From NCBI GenBank assembly GCA_001247695.2, contig LGRX02027058.1:1-58384 (forward strand): DNA of 58,384 nucleotides, read 5' to 3'. The notes below the pieces were generated by a model that had not been told where the DNA came from, did not search any database, and saw only the letters and a program-made list of their open reading frames with translations. This document shows positions 51,031-58,384 of this stretch, piece by piece. Every line of letters starts with the position of its first letter. Positions within the stretch are counted from its first letter, which is position 1. The position numbers and the translations under genes were made by a program. This DNA comes from Cymbomonas tetramitiformis. Its lineage: Eukaryota; Chlorophyta; Pyramimonadophyceae; Pyramimonadales; Pyramimonadaceae.

Positions 51031-52995
51031 TCAAACAAAATAATTGAAATCTGGTCTTACCCAAATTGATACACCTTCACCCGCTCCTGCAACTTTTGAT
51101 TCCATTGCTGTACCAATAATCGAATCTCCCGCATTAATCTGAGCGCTAATAATCTCACCATTTACTATGCATTTAACACGTTGCCCTTTAACGTAGGTGT
51201 TGTCCGCAGCAGTTGCATTTCTGCAAGTAGTAAACCCACGACCTATTAAAACGAAACAACTCTGAGTTGCAGCACTATCTTGAATGCAAACTCCAACGGG
51301 TGTACAATTCTGATTACTTTGAGTGTATGAGTTATTGAACGGTTGAACTCCATTCACGTTCGAGATACCGTCATCATCGAACATAACAATCGTTGAAGCT
51401 GTGATTGTATTGGATGTCGTATTGACAAATGTAAAGACATCTCCGGTGAATCGTAGCGGGTTGGCTGGAAGGGTGGTATGAGCGTACGCTTTCGTAATGA
51501 GTGTCAAAGGTACGCCTGATAGTGTGAGTGAGGCGGTTGAACTTGGGTAAGCATAATTTAGCGAGTTACTTAAAAAGATACCCGCTGCATCTAGGTCTCC
51601 ACTAAGATTTATGTTTGAAGCGGTGTCCCCGTTTGCGACCACTTGTGCGAGCGTACCTATGGAGCCTTGAAGTACTGCGCCACTTCTAACTTCATTTGAT
51701 GCTGAATCATAATACAATTGCAAACTTTCTGAACCCACATCTGGACTAGCCCTAATAGGTCGAATATAAAAACTACTTGCGACACCGGCATTTAATTCTA
51801 CCCCGCTCGCGTTCAAAACGATTGTGTTATCTGTGTTTACCGCACTTTGAGTAGAGTTTTGTCCTGCCAAAGCACCTATGTTTATGGAACTTTCACCGGC
51901 TGTATATTCACCTGCATATTTTCCAATGTTCACTGCTGCATCTTTGCAGTTAACCTGACCGCAATCGTCGCCAATAGACACGACATAGTCACCACAATTA
52001 CTATTGCACGAACCGGAACCAATTGCAATCGTGTCATTACTTGTTGTATTGTTAATGGACAATGCATTCCTACCTATAGCAATAGAACGGTCTCCAATGT
52101 GGTCAGCGTTTGTATACCCTTGAGTTTGTTCTCCGATTGATACTTTACCAAAACCACCAGAACCACTTTCAATTCTAAGATTATTTCCACTGAGTTTCTC
52201 TTGATTGACAATCATTGTACCGGTACCTGTGTATGAAACATCGGCAACACTAGTTGTAGCCCCTCTAGTGGTCACATCTTGAAGTGTAGATGTATCAGGT
52301 TGAACTTGAAGATTTGTTAATCCTGACCCATCACCCACAAATGCAGAAGCACTAATACTATTTGTGGTACTGCTTCCTTGGTCAGTTACTGATTGTAGAT
52401 TCTGGTTTGCACCTGAAGGTAGATTGGTCAACAATGACCCATCCCCTCGATATTTGCCTGAAGTTAATGTGATGTCACCCGTATTGAGAACTAATGGACC
52501 GTCGTTTATCAATACCCCACTGCCTAACGGCTCAATATTAATAACCGTTTGGAGGCAAGAGATTTCATTCAACCCTGTTTCGCCGATTTTAACTCTTGTT
52601 TGTTCGACCGGGTCTAACGACTTAATCTCGAAAGAGCTGTCAAGGTCATCAAGTCCTGCTGAAAATCGTGATTTGGAGACTGGATTGTTTAATACAAAAT
52701 CATTGAATTTTATCGAGGTGTGAACTTTCAATGAGCCATCTGTCAATAAAGACATTTGTTCACGCTCGAGTGTTGGGTCTTGTGTGTCAATCCACTTAAT
52801 ATCGTTCTGGTATCGAATATCGCTACCGATGTGCATCGTTTGAAGCGGATTATCAATCGAGCCTATAGTTTGACATTCGACCGTATTTACCACTAATGGG
52901 TCACTTACACTTACAATAGGTTTTCCATCTTTCATTAAGGTGTCCACGCTCAAATTCTTTATGAATGCATTTTCGCCTAAAGAGAAAGTTGACAT
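51031..52995 (-). CDS. Fibre-like attachment protein 1, 654 aa
   Basis: Starts MSTFSLGENAFIKNLSVDTL. The first 200 residues are beta-rich, followed by GDGSGLTNLQ-type repeats (GKYRGDGSLLTNL, FVGDGSGLTNL) known from phage tail fibres and adhesin stalks. The middle has a ladder of YadA-head-like repeats (SIAIGRNALS, DTIAIGSGSC, VVSIGDDCG, AVNIGKYAGE, SINIGALAG). The C-terminal region (about 470-654) is Cys-containing and mixed, a possible receptor-binding tip. Likely a trimeric fibre at the capsid vertices, binding the host cell (inference). It shares its N-terminus with the next gene. Confidence 0.75.
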   Translation of the reverse strand: MSTFSLGENAFIKNLSVDTLMKDGKPIVSVSDPLVVNTVECQTIGSIDNPLQTMHIGSDIRYQNDIKWIDTQDPTLEREQMSLLTDGSLKVHTSIKFNDFVLNNPVSKSRFSAGLDDLDSSFEIKSLDPVEQTRVKIGETGLNEISCLQTVINIEPLGSGVLINDGPLVLNTGDITLTSGKYRGDGSLLTNLPSGANQNLQSVTDQGSSTTNSISASAFVGDGSGLTNLQVQPDTSTLQDVTTRGATTSVADVSYTGTGTMIVNQEKLSGNNLRIESGSGGFGKVSIGEQTQGYTNADHIGDRSIAIGRNALSINNTTSNDTIAIGSGSCNSNCGDYVVSIGDDCGQVNCKDAAVNIGKYAGEYTAGESSINIGALAGQNSTQSAVNTDNTIVLNASGVELNAGVASSFYIRPIRASPDVGSESLQLYYDSASNEVRSGAVLQGSIGTLAQVVANGDTASNINLSGDLDAAGIFLSNSLNYAYPSSTASLTLSGVPLTLITKAYAHTTLPANPLRFTGDVFTFVNTTSNTITASTIVMFDDDGISNVNGVQPFNNSYTQSNQNCTPVGVCIQDSAATQSCFVLIGRGFTTCRNATAADNTYVKGQRVKCIVNGEIISAQINAGDSIIGTAMESKVAGAGEGVSIWVRPDFNYFV

Positions 52996-53032
52996 TGTTA
53001 TATATTATAAACTTAAGATTTTTAATATCGAG

Positions 53033-53812
53033 CTAAGTCTTTTTGTATTTCACAGTCCATTTACCGGGTGTGTCTTCTTCTATATAAAACTGTCCAACGG
53101 CTGCGGCAGCTTCAAGCGGCATACTAGCTGGATTTACAAACAAGCCTTGCCCTATATTCAGATTTTTTGCAATACTGCAACTACCCGATGTTCGTAAAGG
53201 ATTTAGACTGGCTGCTACGTATTTTCTATTCGCATCGTTGTCATCATAATCATTCTCGGCTACAAATTGTTGAAAAAAGCATCTACCGTCTGCTCTTATT
53301 ATCATATCATTGTCACCTTTAATAGAAGCGGCTCCATTTGCTACATTTTTATACGTCAAAATTATTGCATCCGCTATTGTTCCGGCTGGTAAATCAAATT
53401 TTAGAGCTGGTTTTCCGGGGTCATTATCCACATTTAACAATAAACCTGAATTTGTGTTTACTTTCAACGTTTCGCCACTAATAATAACATCGTTAGGATT
53501 ACTTACAGCATCTCCACTTTGCAATGCAATCCCTGCATTTCCATTTCCCCTAGTATTTACTAATGCGTATACATTTACCGAAGAATCACTTAGTAATCCT
53601 GTAGCATTTTGAAAATTTATATCCCCCTCTTTGACGGTTACATTTCCATTTGTTCTTTCAATGTCACTTGTCGTACCGGACACAATTGTCCACAAACTAG
53701 TTCCTCCGCCACCCGAAGGTGGTGGACCACCATTAAACGTCGTACATTGTAAGTTTTTGCAAATGAGGTCATCGCTAACAATCGATGTACTTCCAAGCGA
53801 AAAGGCTGACAT
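53033..53812 (-). CDS. Fibre-like protein 2, 259 aa
   Basis: Starts MSAFSLGSTSIVSDDLICKN, similar to the start of fibre 1 (MS-A/T-FSLG, then IVSDDL or IKNLSVDTL). A Pro/Gly hinge (GGPPPSGGGG) near residue 28 precedes beta-rich repeats with GNVTVKEGDINFQNATG and SGETLKVNTNSGLLLNVDN. No YadA ladder is present. The shared N-terminus probably docks both proteins to the same capsid partner. Co-directional with fibre 1, 37 bp apart. Confidence 0.7.
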   Translation of the reverse strand: MSAFSLGSTSIVSDDLICKNLQCTTFNGGPPPSGGGGTSLWTIVSGTTSDIERTNGNVTVKEGDINFQNATGLLSDSSVNVYALVNTRGNGNAGIALQSGDAVSNPNDVIISGETLKVNTNSGLLLNVDNDPGKPALKFDLPAGTIADAIILTYKNVANGAASIKGDNDMIIRADGRCFFQQFVAENDYDDNDANRKYVAASLNPLRTSGSCSIAKNLNIGQGLFVNPASMPLEAAAAVGQFYIEEDTPGKWTVKYKKT

Positions 53813-53855
53813 CTATAATTATTATAATATATAGAGAATATAATATATGCATTCA

Positions 53856-55436
53856 TCAAACCATCATATTAGGAATTTGCTCCATTTGTCGTGTTCGAGG
53901 TATATTTGTTTGTTGCCGTTGCGAATTTTTTGCAGGTATTGGCGTTTTTGACGAATTCACAAATTTGACGCCGTGTACATAAATTACGTTATCGTCAAAT
54001 TCATCTTTACGAATTCCTTGCTTTTGGTAATCATAATTTGAATGCCAATGTCTATCCTCAAATGCTCGTTGCCTCTTTTTGTCTTTGTTGCGTGGAATGT
54101 AAAACAACCAATTTGCAAAACCTTGAAGCTCATCGGGCGCATTCTTCGATGTATACCTAAAATCTGGGTCTATATTTGCTAAGATATCGGGATTCAAATC
54201 TTCCGAGACACGATTTGCATAATCTTGCGGACCTTCATCTTCTTTGGCTGAATAGTAGGCATCATACACCGCTAATCCATAAAGACCCGCATCTAAGGAT
54301 TTTGATGCGATTCTTGCCAAGCCGAGGCGAGCTCTTAATGGCGATACCCTTTCCGATTCTATCTTTTTGGGAGTATAGAATTGGTTGATATCGTGTAGTT
54401 TGCTTATTTCACTTTCCGTGCTTGGTTTAGGTAAGACATATTTGACATCATATGTAGCATCCTTGTGCCTCAAACGTCTTGCGCCCATTGATACCAAGTC
54501 ACCTTCGACGGCGTATATGTTATGAATTCTATCATTTGGAACGTTACCCACAGGTTTTTGAAATGGGTTTATTGCGGGATTGAATAAATGAGCCTCTTTT
54601 ATTCTAGACTCTTTAGATGCATACTTTTCCATTAGATAATTTTGTACACCGCCGCCTAAGCTATCACCCGTTAACGCCACATCGCTAGTTGGATATGCAT
54701 TTAATACATCTATTAAACGACTCTCAGCTTGCTTATATCTACCCGTTTGTCGTTGTTTTCCGATAAGAGTTTTTAGATTCACATCGAACCAATCCTCGTA
54801 TGCTAACGGGATACGTTGTGGGTCACTAATTAAGATATCGGCATCTTTTAAACCCGACACATCACTTCCTCGTTGTGCAATGATAACCTCGTCTCTTAAC
54901 TTGTGTTTTAAAACAATTGCATTTCTATCCGACAAGTCTTTATCCAAGTCGTAACTCGGCAAATCCAACATTGCATTTTGAAAACGTTGAGGGCTTTCCT
55001 TCTTAAATGCATATGCATACGAAAGCTCACTCGCTCTAGCCATCTGAGCCATCCTCTCGTCATCTTTAGTAATAGTGTTTTTGCCTATTATACGTTGACC
55101 TAACGAGGTTTCTTTTGTCATTTCTTCAAGCAATTTGCCGTATTTTGTTTTTAGAAATCGATTATGAGCTTTATCTACTTTACTCAAACTTGTCGAGGTT
55201 GTCGGCTTTAAGGTATCTATGTCATATTTTGGCTTATTAGTGATTCCGGGCTTGGTTAGAACATTTTTGCCTTTGTTTTTGATAACGAGGGTTTTGGGTT
55301 TTTGATTTGTAACTTCATCATTTGTTGCCGTTCTTTTCGATTTGGACACAAATGTGTTGTCTAATGTTCTATAGTTGAAAGCACCAAATGGTTTTTGGCA
55401 TTTATTTTGGTCGGGATTTTCAAAACAACTTGTCAT
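53856..55436 (-). CDS. Class-3 lipase-like protein, 526 aa
   Basis: The alpha/beta-hydrolase core covers about residues 125-355. EVIIAQRGSD (183-192) matches the oxyanion strand, VALTGDSLGGG (253-263) is the nucleophile elbow with Ser259, EGDLVS (311-316) supplies a likely Asp, and LHDINQF (347-353) a likely His. The N-terminal 100 residues are basic and disordered-looking, and the tail is Gln/Pro-rich (ending IPRTRQMEQIPNMMV). Lipases of this class occur in several PLVs and virophages, where a role in membrane escape during entry has been proposed. Placed among virion genes and probably packaged. Confidence 0.8.
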   Translation of the reverse strand: MTSCFENPDQNKCQKPFGAFNYRTLDNTFVSKSKRTATNDEVTNQKPKTLVIKNKGKNVLTKPGITNKPKYDIDTLKPTTSTSLSKVDKAHNRFLKTKYGKLLEEMTKETSLGQRIIGKNTITKDDERMAQMARASELSYAYAFKKESPQRFQNAMLDLPSYDLDKDLSDRNAIVLKHKLRDEVIIAQRGSDVSGLKDADILISDPQRIPLAYEDWFDVNLKTLIGKQRQTGRYKQAESRLIDVLNAYPTSDVALTGDSLGGGVQNYLMEKYASKESRIKEAHLFNPAINPFQKPVGNVPNDRIHNIYAVEGDLVSMGARRLRHKDATYDVKYVLPKPSTESEISKLHDINQFYTPKKIESERVSPLRARLGLARIASKSLDAGLYGLAVYDAYYSAKEDEGPQDYANRVSEDLNPDILANIDPDFRYTSKNAPDELQGFANWLFYIPRNKDKKRQRAFEDRHWHSNYDYQKQGIRKDEFDDNVIYVHGVKFVNSSKTPIPAKNSQRQQTNIPRTRQMEQIPNMMV

Positions 55437-55469
55437 TATTATATACTTTCAATATATATATATATATAT

Positions 55470-56366
55470 TTAGGGAGTTTTAAAAGTATACACCGACGAA
55501 TTTCCGGAAGGACCTGTGGACGATGATGGATAACCGCCGCTAGGAGGAGTAAATGTGGATACCGAAGGATAGTTAACGGCGCCACTACTCATTGGCTTCA
55601 TTTGATAGCGTCTCTCGGGCATCGCTCTATTTAACATCGCTTCCGATTTTAGAAACTCGGTAAATTGGGGATCGTCCGCAAATGTCGAAGTTTCGGGGAG
55701 AGCGTATGCCGAGACAATTGGGTGTCGTAGACGAATGTGACCTTGTGTTAAATGGTCCGTGTGACGAGATGCAAATGAATACAATTTATTCATTTGCTGT
55801 TCATCGTTTAATGAGTTGCCCCGTTTATCTCTCATTGTCGGAATGGCTGTGGTTGACTTTGCTTGTCGAGTTTTGGTGGGTGTATTAAAGGTCGCACCAT
55901 CAGATTCATTTCGGAGAAATGACTTAAACTCGTCCATCAAGTTGTGCCGATTGAGCCAACTTATTCCTTCCGATGGTGAAGTTATTGTTTTTGAAATGAC
56001 TTTTAAATTTTCGATTTCCGCTTTACTTTTGAATTCTTCAAATAATGCTCGCCTCTCAATTGGTGTCATATTGTCAATCTTATTTAACACAAAATGTTTA
56101 TTGTTTTCTAATAGCGGGTTGAACTTGGGTTCGGTGTAATCTATAATCGGTTTGCCGTTGATTAGTATTCCGTCATCGAAATTCGGGACCGAAGGTGCAT
56201 ATCCGCCAGATTTTTGTGCAAATTTTTGTGTTTGTTTTAGTAATTTTTCATGACTTATAGGTGTTATTCCAAGAGCATTTGCTTCCATTTGCCTACATAA
56301 AGCCGCGTTTTTACGTTTAGTTAAAGTTGAACGTAGCATATGATTTGTATTATTAATATATAGCAT
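55470..56366 (-). CDS. Unrecognised 298-aa protein, probable virion component
   Basis: The open frame starts at 56366 and an inner start MLRSTLTKRKNAALC (56339) is likely. It has charged helices (MTPIERRALFEEFKSKAEIE), a middle region with TPTKTRQAKSTTAIPTM and a low-complexity tail of Ser, Gly, Pro and Thr (PPSGGYPSSSTGPSGNSS). No known domain. Its position between the lipase and small structural-looking genes and its AT-only promoter region suggest a virion role. Confidence 0.6.
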   Translation of the reverse strand: MLYINNTNHMLRSTLTKRKNAALCRQMEANALGITPISHEKLLKQTQKFAQKSGGYAPSVPNFDDGILINGKPIIDYTEPKFNPLLENNKHFVLNKIDNMTPIERRALFEEFKSKAEIENLKVISKTITSPSEGISWLNRHNLMDEFKSFLRNESDGATFNTPTKTRQAKSTTAIPTMRDKRGNSLNDEQQMNKLYSFASRHTDHLTQGHIRLRHPIVSAYALPETSTFADDPQFTEFLKSEAMLNRAMPERRYQMKPMSSGAVNYPSVSTFTPPSGGYPSSSTGPSGNSSVYTFKTP

Positions 56367-56387
56367 AACATATTATATAACATTAAA

Positions 56388-56663
56388 ATGGGCACCCGAA
56401 AGGAATGGATAGCGAAACTTCGCTCGTGCGCAAATGAGTATCAAAAAGGAAAAACTACTAAAATTGTCAATAGGTCTCCATCTAAACTAAAATTGCCTAG
56501 CATAAACAACACAAAAGCACCTATACGACCACAATATGATTTGTTGCCGGATGGACAATCACGAGCGATTGCGAAGACAATATATTCCCTCGAGTCACGA
56601 AGTTATTTGAGAAAACAAAAACAAATTTCAAATAGAATACGAGGAAAAAATAATCTATTATAA
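56388..56663 (+). CDS. Small basic 91-aa protein
   Basis: Starts MGTRKEWIAKLRSCANEYQK and ends RKQKQISNRIRGKNNLL. Lys/Arg-rich at both ends, with an LPDGQSRAIAKTIYSLE segment. No motif recognised. It is divergent from the 298-aa gene with a 21-bp spacer between open frames. Confidence 0.6.
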   Translation: MGTRKEWIAKLRSCANEYQKGKTTKIVNRSPSKLKLPSINNTKAPIRPQYDLLPDGQSRAIAKTIYSLESRSYLRKQKQISNRIRGKNNLL

Positions 56664-56679
56664 GATAATATACTATTAA

Positions 56680-56781
56680 ATGAAGTGCTCGTGTAAGGGT
56701 AAGCAAAAGAGGGCTAAAAGCTTGAAGAAAAATGCATTGTATTATAAACCCTTGTATAGGAAGCGTTCAAAACATATCTAG
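56680..56781 (+). CDS. Very small basic ORF, 33 aa
   Basis: MKCSCKGKQKRAKSLKKNAL continues to a basic end (RKRSKHI) before TAG. It lies 16 bp after the previous gene in the same direction. Small, highly basic peptides of this kind can be DNA-condensing virion proteins; the reading is plausible but unproven. Confidence 0.4.
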   Translation: MKCSCKGKQKRAKSLKKNALYYKPLYRKRSKHI

Positions 56782-56793
56782 CTTATAAGATAT

Positions 56794-56967
56794 ATGGATA
56801 TTTTCAATAATTCTTGCGATTTACAAGCGTTCGGAAATGTGTTAGTAATGATAATAGCGGCAATCTTCGGTGGCATACGAATGAGTCGTTGCAAATATAT
56901 CGAAACCCCGTGTTGGAAATGCCAAAGAGAATTAATTAGTGAATCGGAATTGGCAACAAATGTGTAA
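56794..56967 (+). CDS. Small membrane protein, 57 aa
   Basis: MDIFNNSCDLQAFGNVLVMI includes the start of a single hydrophobic segment (VLVMIIAAIFGGI, residues 17-29), followed by MSRC, CWKC and an acidic tail. The CxxC may bind metal or form disulphides. It follows the 33-aa ORF by 12 bp. Single-pass small proteins are common in PLV virion gene clusters. Confidence 0.45.
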   Translation: MDIFNNSCDLQAFGNVLVMIIAAIFGGIRMSRCKYIETPCWKCQRELISESELATNV

Positions 56968-56974
56968 TTTCAAA

Positions 56975-57277
56975 TTAGTTACACTCTAACTTGTGTCTTT
57001 TATAATCCATTTTTTGACACTCTCTCGAACAATAATATATCTTTTTGCATTTTGCACAACATTTAACTTCAACATTGACATTGCTACAATGATTGGCACA
57101 CACTCTTTTTTCATTTTTAAAACCACAATCATATTCTTGCCAATCAGGAATTTCTTTATTTAAATACTCTATTACTTCGTTTGGTGGTTTTACACCTCCT
57201 TTTAAGCCCAAAATGCCTCTTCGCCAAACATACAATTGTTTTGCATATTTATTTTCAATGTCTCGCTCGGATTCCAT
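56975..57277 (-). CDS. MYND zinc-finger protein, 100 aa
   Basis: The C-terminal half holds a MYND pattern: C-x3-C before VNVEVKCCAKCKKIYYCSRE and then C-x3 with a final H-x3-C (HKLEC). The N-terminal half (KYAKQLYVWRRGILGLKGGV, EIPDWQEYDCGFKNE) is unrecognised. MYND domains bind proline-rich peptides and often accompany SET enzymes; here the SET gene is separate. A conserved motif lies 36 bp upstream. Confidence 0.8.
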   Translation of the reverse strand: MESERDIENKYAKQLYVWRRGILGLKGGVKPPNEVIEYLNKEIPDWQEYDCGFKNEKRVCANHCSNVNVEVKCCAKCKKIYYCSRECQKMDYKRHKLECN

Positions 57278-57289
57278 ACTTGATTTGTT

Positions 57290-57931
57290 TCAAGTTATGC
57301 TCATTGAATTGTATGTCTTAAAGTTAAAGTTAAAATTTGTCATTCTTTTTAAGCATTTAATGGACGATTTACATTGTTCATATTTGTTCATATATATGTC
57401 TCCGTTTAAAATAAATGGAAGTAAGTTGTCAAGTATTTCTATACACATATAATGCTTAAATATGTCTTTCGGACAATCTCTAAAGTTGTTAGCAAAGCGT
57501 GTATCCTCTTCATCCTCTTCATTATAGAGTCGTAAAATATTTGCTCGCATACTAAAATACTCTTTTGCGGAGATTTTGTATAATACATTTTCAAGTATTT
57601 CAAATTCAATTTCTTCATCCGCTCTATCCACTTCATACACATCCCAAAAAAATTCCAAGATATTATCTTCTACAATTTCTTCAATAAGCTCAAACCCTCT
57701 ATCAATATTTCTTTCAAGTAAATCGTCAAAAAATAGCTCAAAAATGTTGTAAAATAGAAATTGACTTATGTCCCACATCAACAATTTGTTAGGATTAAGT
57801 ATTTTATATTCCTCTATGAGTTCAAAATAATAATCGCTTAAATCATTAAATTCAAAATAAATTTTGTAATTATATATTTTGCTTTGAATTTCAATAGGTA
57901 GCGAAAAGAAAAGATTGATTTGAGTAGACAT
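57290..57931 (-). CDS. F-box-like acidic protein, 213 aa
   Basis: The first 25 residues, MSTQINLFFSLPIEIQSKIY, resemble the F-box opening LP-E-I-x-x-I seen in many viral F-box proteins. The rest is acidic and helical, with repeated phenylalanines (WDISQFLFYNIFELFFDD) and Glu-rich segments (EEIVEDNILEFFWDVYEVDR). An SCF ubiquitin-ligase adaptor role is possible but the F-box is weakly supported. It is the gene next to the right TIR. Confidence 0.5.
   Translation of the reverse strand: MSTQINLFFSLPIEIQSKIYNYKIYFEFNDLSDYYFELIEEYKILNPNKLLMWDISQFLFYNIFELFFDDLLERNIDRGFELIEEIVEDNILEFFWDVYEVDRADEEIEFEILENVLYKISAKEYFSMRANILRLYNEEDEEDTRFANNFRDCPKDIFKHYMCIEILDNLLPFILNGDIYMNKYEQCKSSIKCLKRMTNFNFNFKTYNSMSIT
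57313..57326 (-). promoter_or_regulatory. Conserved motif TAACTTTAAGACAT upstream of the MYND gene
   Basis: Minus-strand copy 36 bp before the MYND start at 57277. It overlaps the 3' end of the F-box-like gene. AAGTTAAAG is duplicated here. Confidence 0.5.
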
Positions 57932-57954
57932 ATTTGATTTATTCTATTTAGAGC

Positions 57955-57970
57955 TTTTCTTAAAGTTAAA
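57955..57970 (-). promoter_or_regulatory. Conserved motif upstream of the F-box-like gene
   Basis: TTTAACTTTAAGAAAA on the minus strand, about 24 bp before the ATG at 57931, at the inner edge of the right TIR. The left TIR inner edge has only the TTTTTTTAACTT part, so this element is asymmetric between the two ends. Confidence 0.5.
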
Positions 57971-58384
57971 AAAAGGATATGAGAGAATGTGAGAGAATGT
58001 GAGAGAATAACATAAATTAACATTTATTTATTTAAATAAAAGGTAATGAGTACGTGGTAATGGGTTGTTTTAAAAAGTATTTCAAAGAAAGAAAAGTATT
58101 TTTGTAGAATAAATTTTATGAAATAGAAAATGTTTTTAAAAATGCCCGTTACCCTACTACCCGGTACCCTATCGTTCGTTTATTAAATACGCATTTTTAC
58201 CGAGATGACCGAGACGATGCTATTTCCGCGATTTAACCTGCTGAAATTTTGGGGGGTCAACGTAGGGGACTCCCCCTCGTCGATTAAATCGGCAAATTTT
58301 GATATGAGGGAATATGAGGGAATATGAGGGAATATGAGAGATTAACATAAAATTACTTATCTTTATATATATATTTATTTATAT
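57963..58384 (-). repeat. Right terminal inverted repeat of the PLV (cut by window end)
   Basis: Reverse complement of 31372-31764, carrying a 12-bp GC tract (GGGGACTCCCCC context near 58266-58277) and one GAGGGAATAT repeat that the left copy lacks. The repeat unit should continue past 58384, as the left side has about 310 bp more of related sequence. Confidence 0.93.

Larger units (their letters stand above)
31060..58384. mobile_element. Integrated Polinton-like virus (PLV), right end cut by the window
   Basis: Long terminal inverted repeats enclose a set of PLV hallmark genes: tyrosine recombinase, packaging ATPase, penton and major capsid proteins, and a PolA-like/SF3-helicase fusion (TVpol). 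About 27 kb is visible, about 23.7 kb without retroelement E3; PLVs are usually about 15-40 kb. The coding part is AT-rich, unlike the GC-richer flank. The outermost left segment (31060-31371) should have a counterpart beyond 58384. Several genes are frameshifted, so the copy may be defective. A virophage is the main alternative, but the TVpol, capsid and recombinase combination fits PLVs better. Confidence 0.9.

Overview
The window looks like repeat-dense nuclear DNA of a unicellular eukaryote, most likely an alga or related protist. The host call is inference. Seen directly: GT-AG introns in a chromodomain hAT transposase, several small LTR elements with 5-bp target duplications, and a Polinton-like virus (PLV) of the type known from algae and other protists. 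I recognise no host housekeeping gene.

Layout. 1-3326: flank with decayed sequence and a 283-bp duplication. 3327-15741: LTR/gag element E1, which carries a 2.05-kb insert (4487-6540) and a chromodomain hAT transposon (8474-15470, TSD CGCTTGAG); the hAT in turn carries a gag-only LTR element E2 (9452-12384, TSD ACAAT) inside a transposase exon. 15792-15915: a MITE. 16050-19865: gag-only element E4, reversed, with an extra tandem LTR (TSD ACGTC). 20304-30516: short LTR element E5, reversed (TSD CACCT), split in one LTR by a non-coding 8.4-kb LTR element, the LARD (21927-30339, TSD GACAC). About 31060 to past the window end: an integrated PLV with long terminal inverted repeats, itself interrupted by gag-only element E3 (34199-37769, TSD CTTTT, LTRs alike along their length).

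The PLV encodes a tyrosine recombinase, a packaging ATPase, penton and major capsid proteins, a transposon-virus polymerase (PolA-like domain plus SF3 helicase), two fibre-like proteins, a class-3 lipase, F-box-like and MYND proteins and several small unknowns. It also carries a possible DNA/chromatin-modifying set: a C5-cytosine methyltransferase, a second DNA methyltransferase-like gene, a SET-domain protein and a TET/JBP-like 2OG-Fe(II) oxygenase split by a frameshift that had hidden its HxD motif. Non-structural genes share an upstream AACTTTAAGACATA-like motif, while virion genes have AT-only spacers. Four genes are broken at A homopolymers and the penton gene has an early in-frame TAA, so the copy is either decaying or carries assembly indels.

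The gag-only elements E1-E5 share termini (LTR start TGCTG or TGATG, GGT-type primer site) and a hairpin touching or closely preceding the 3' LTR. The proteins of E1-E4 share a Gag core and a C-terminal hydrophobic segment, mostly preceded by a GCG[KR]PP box. They appear to be one non-autonomous family that repeatedly invaded this locus and the virus.
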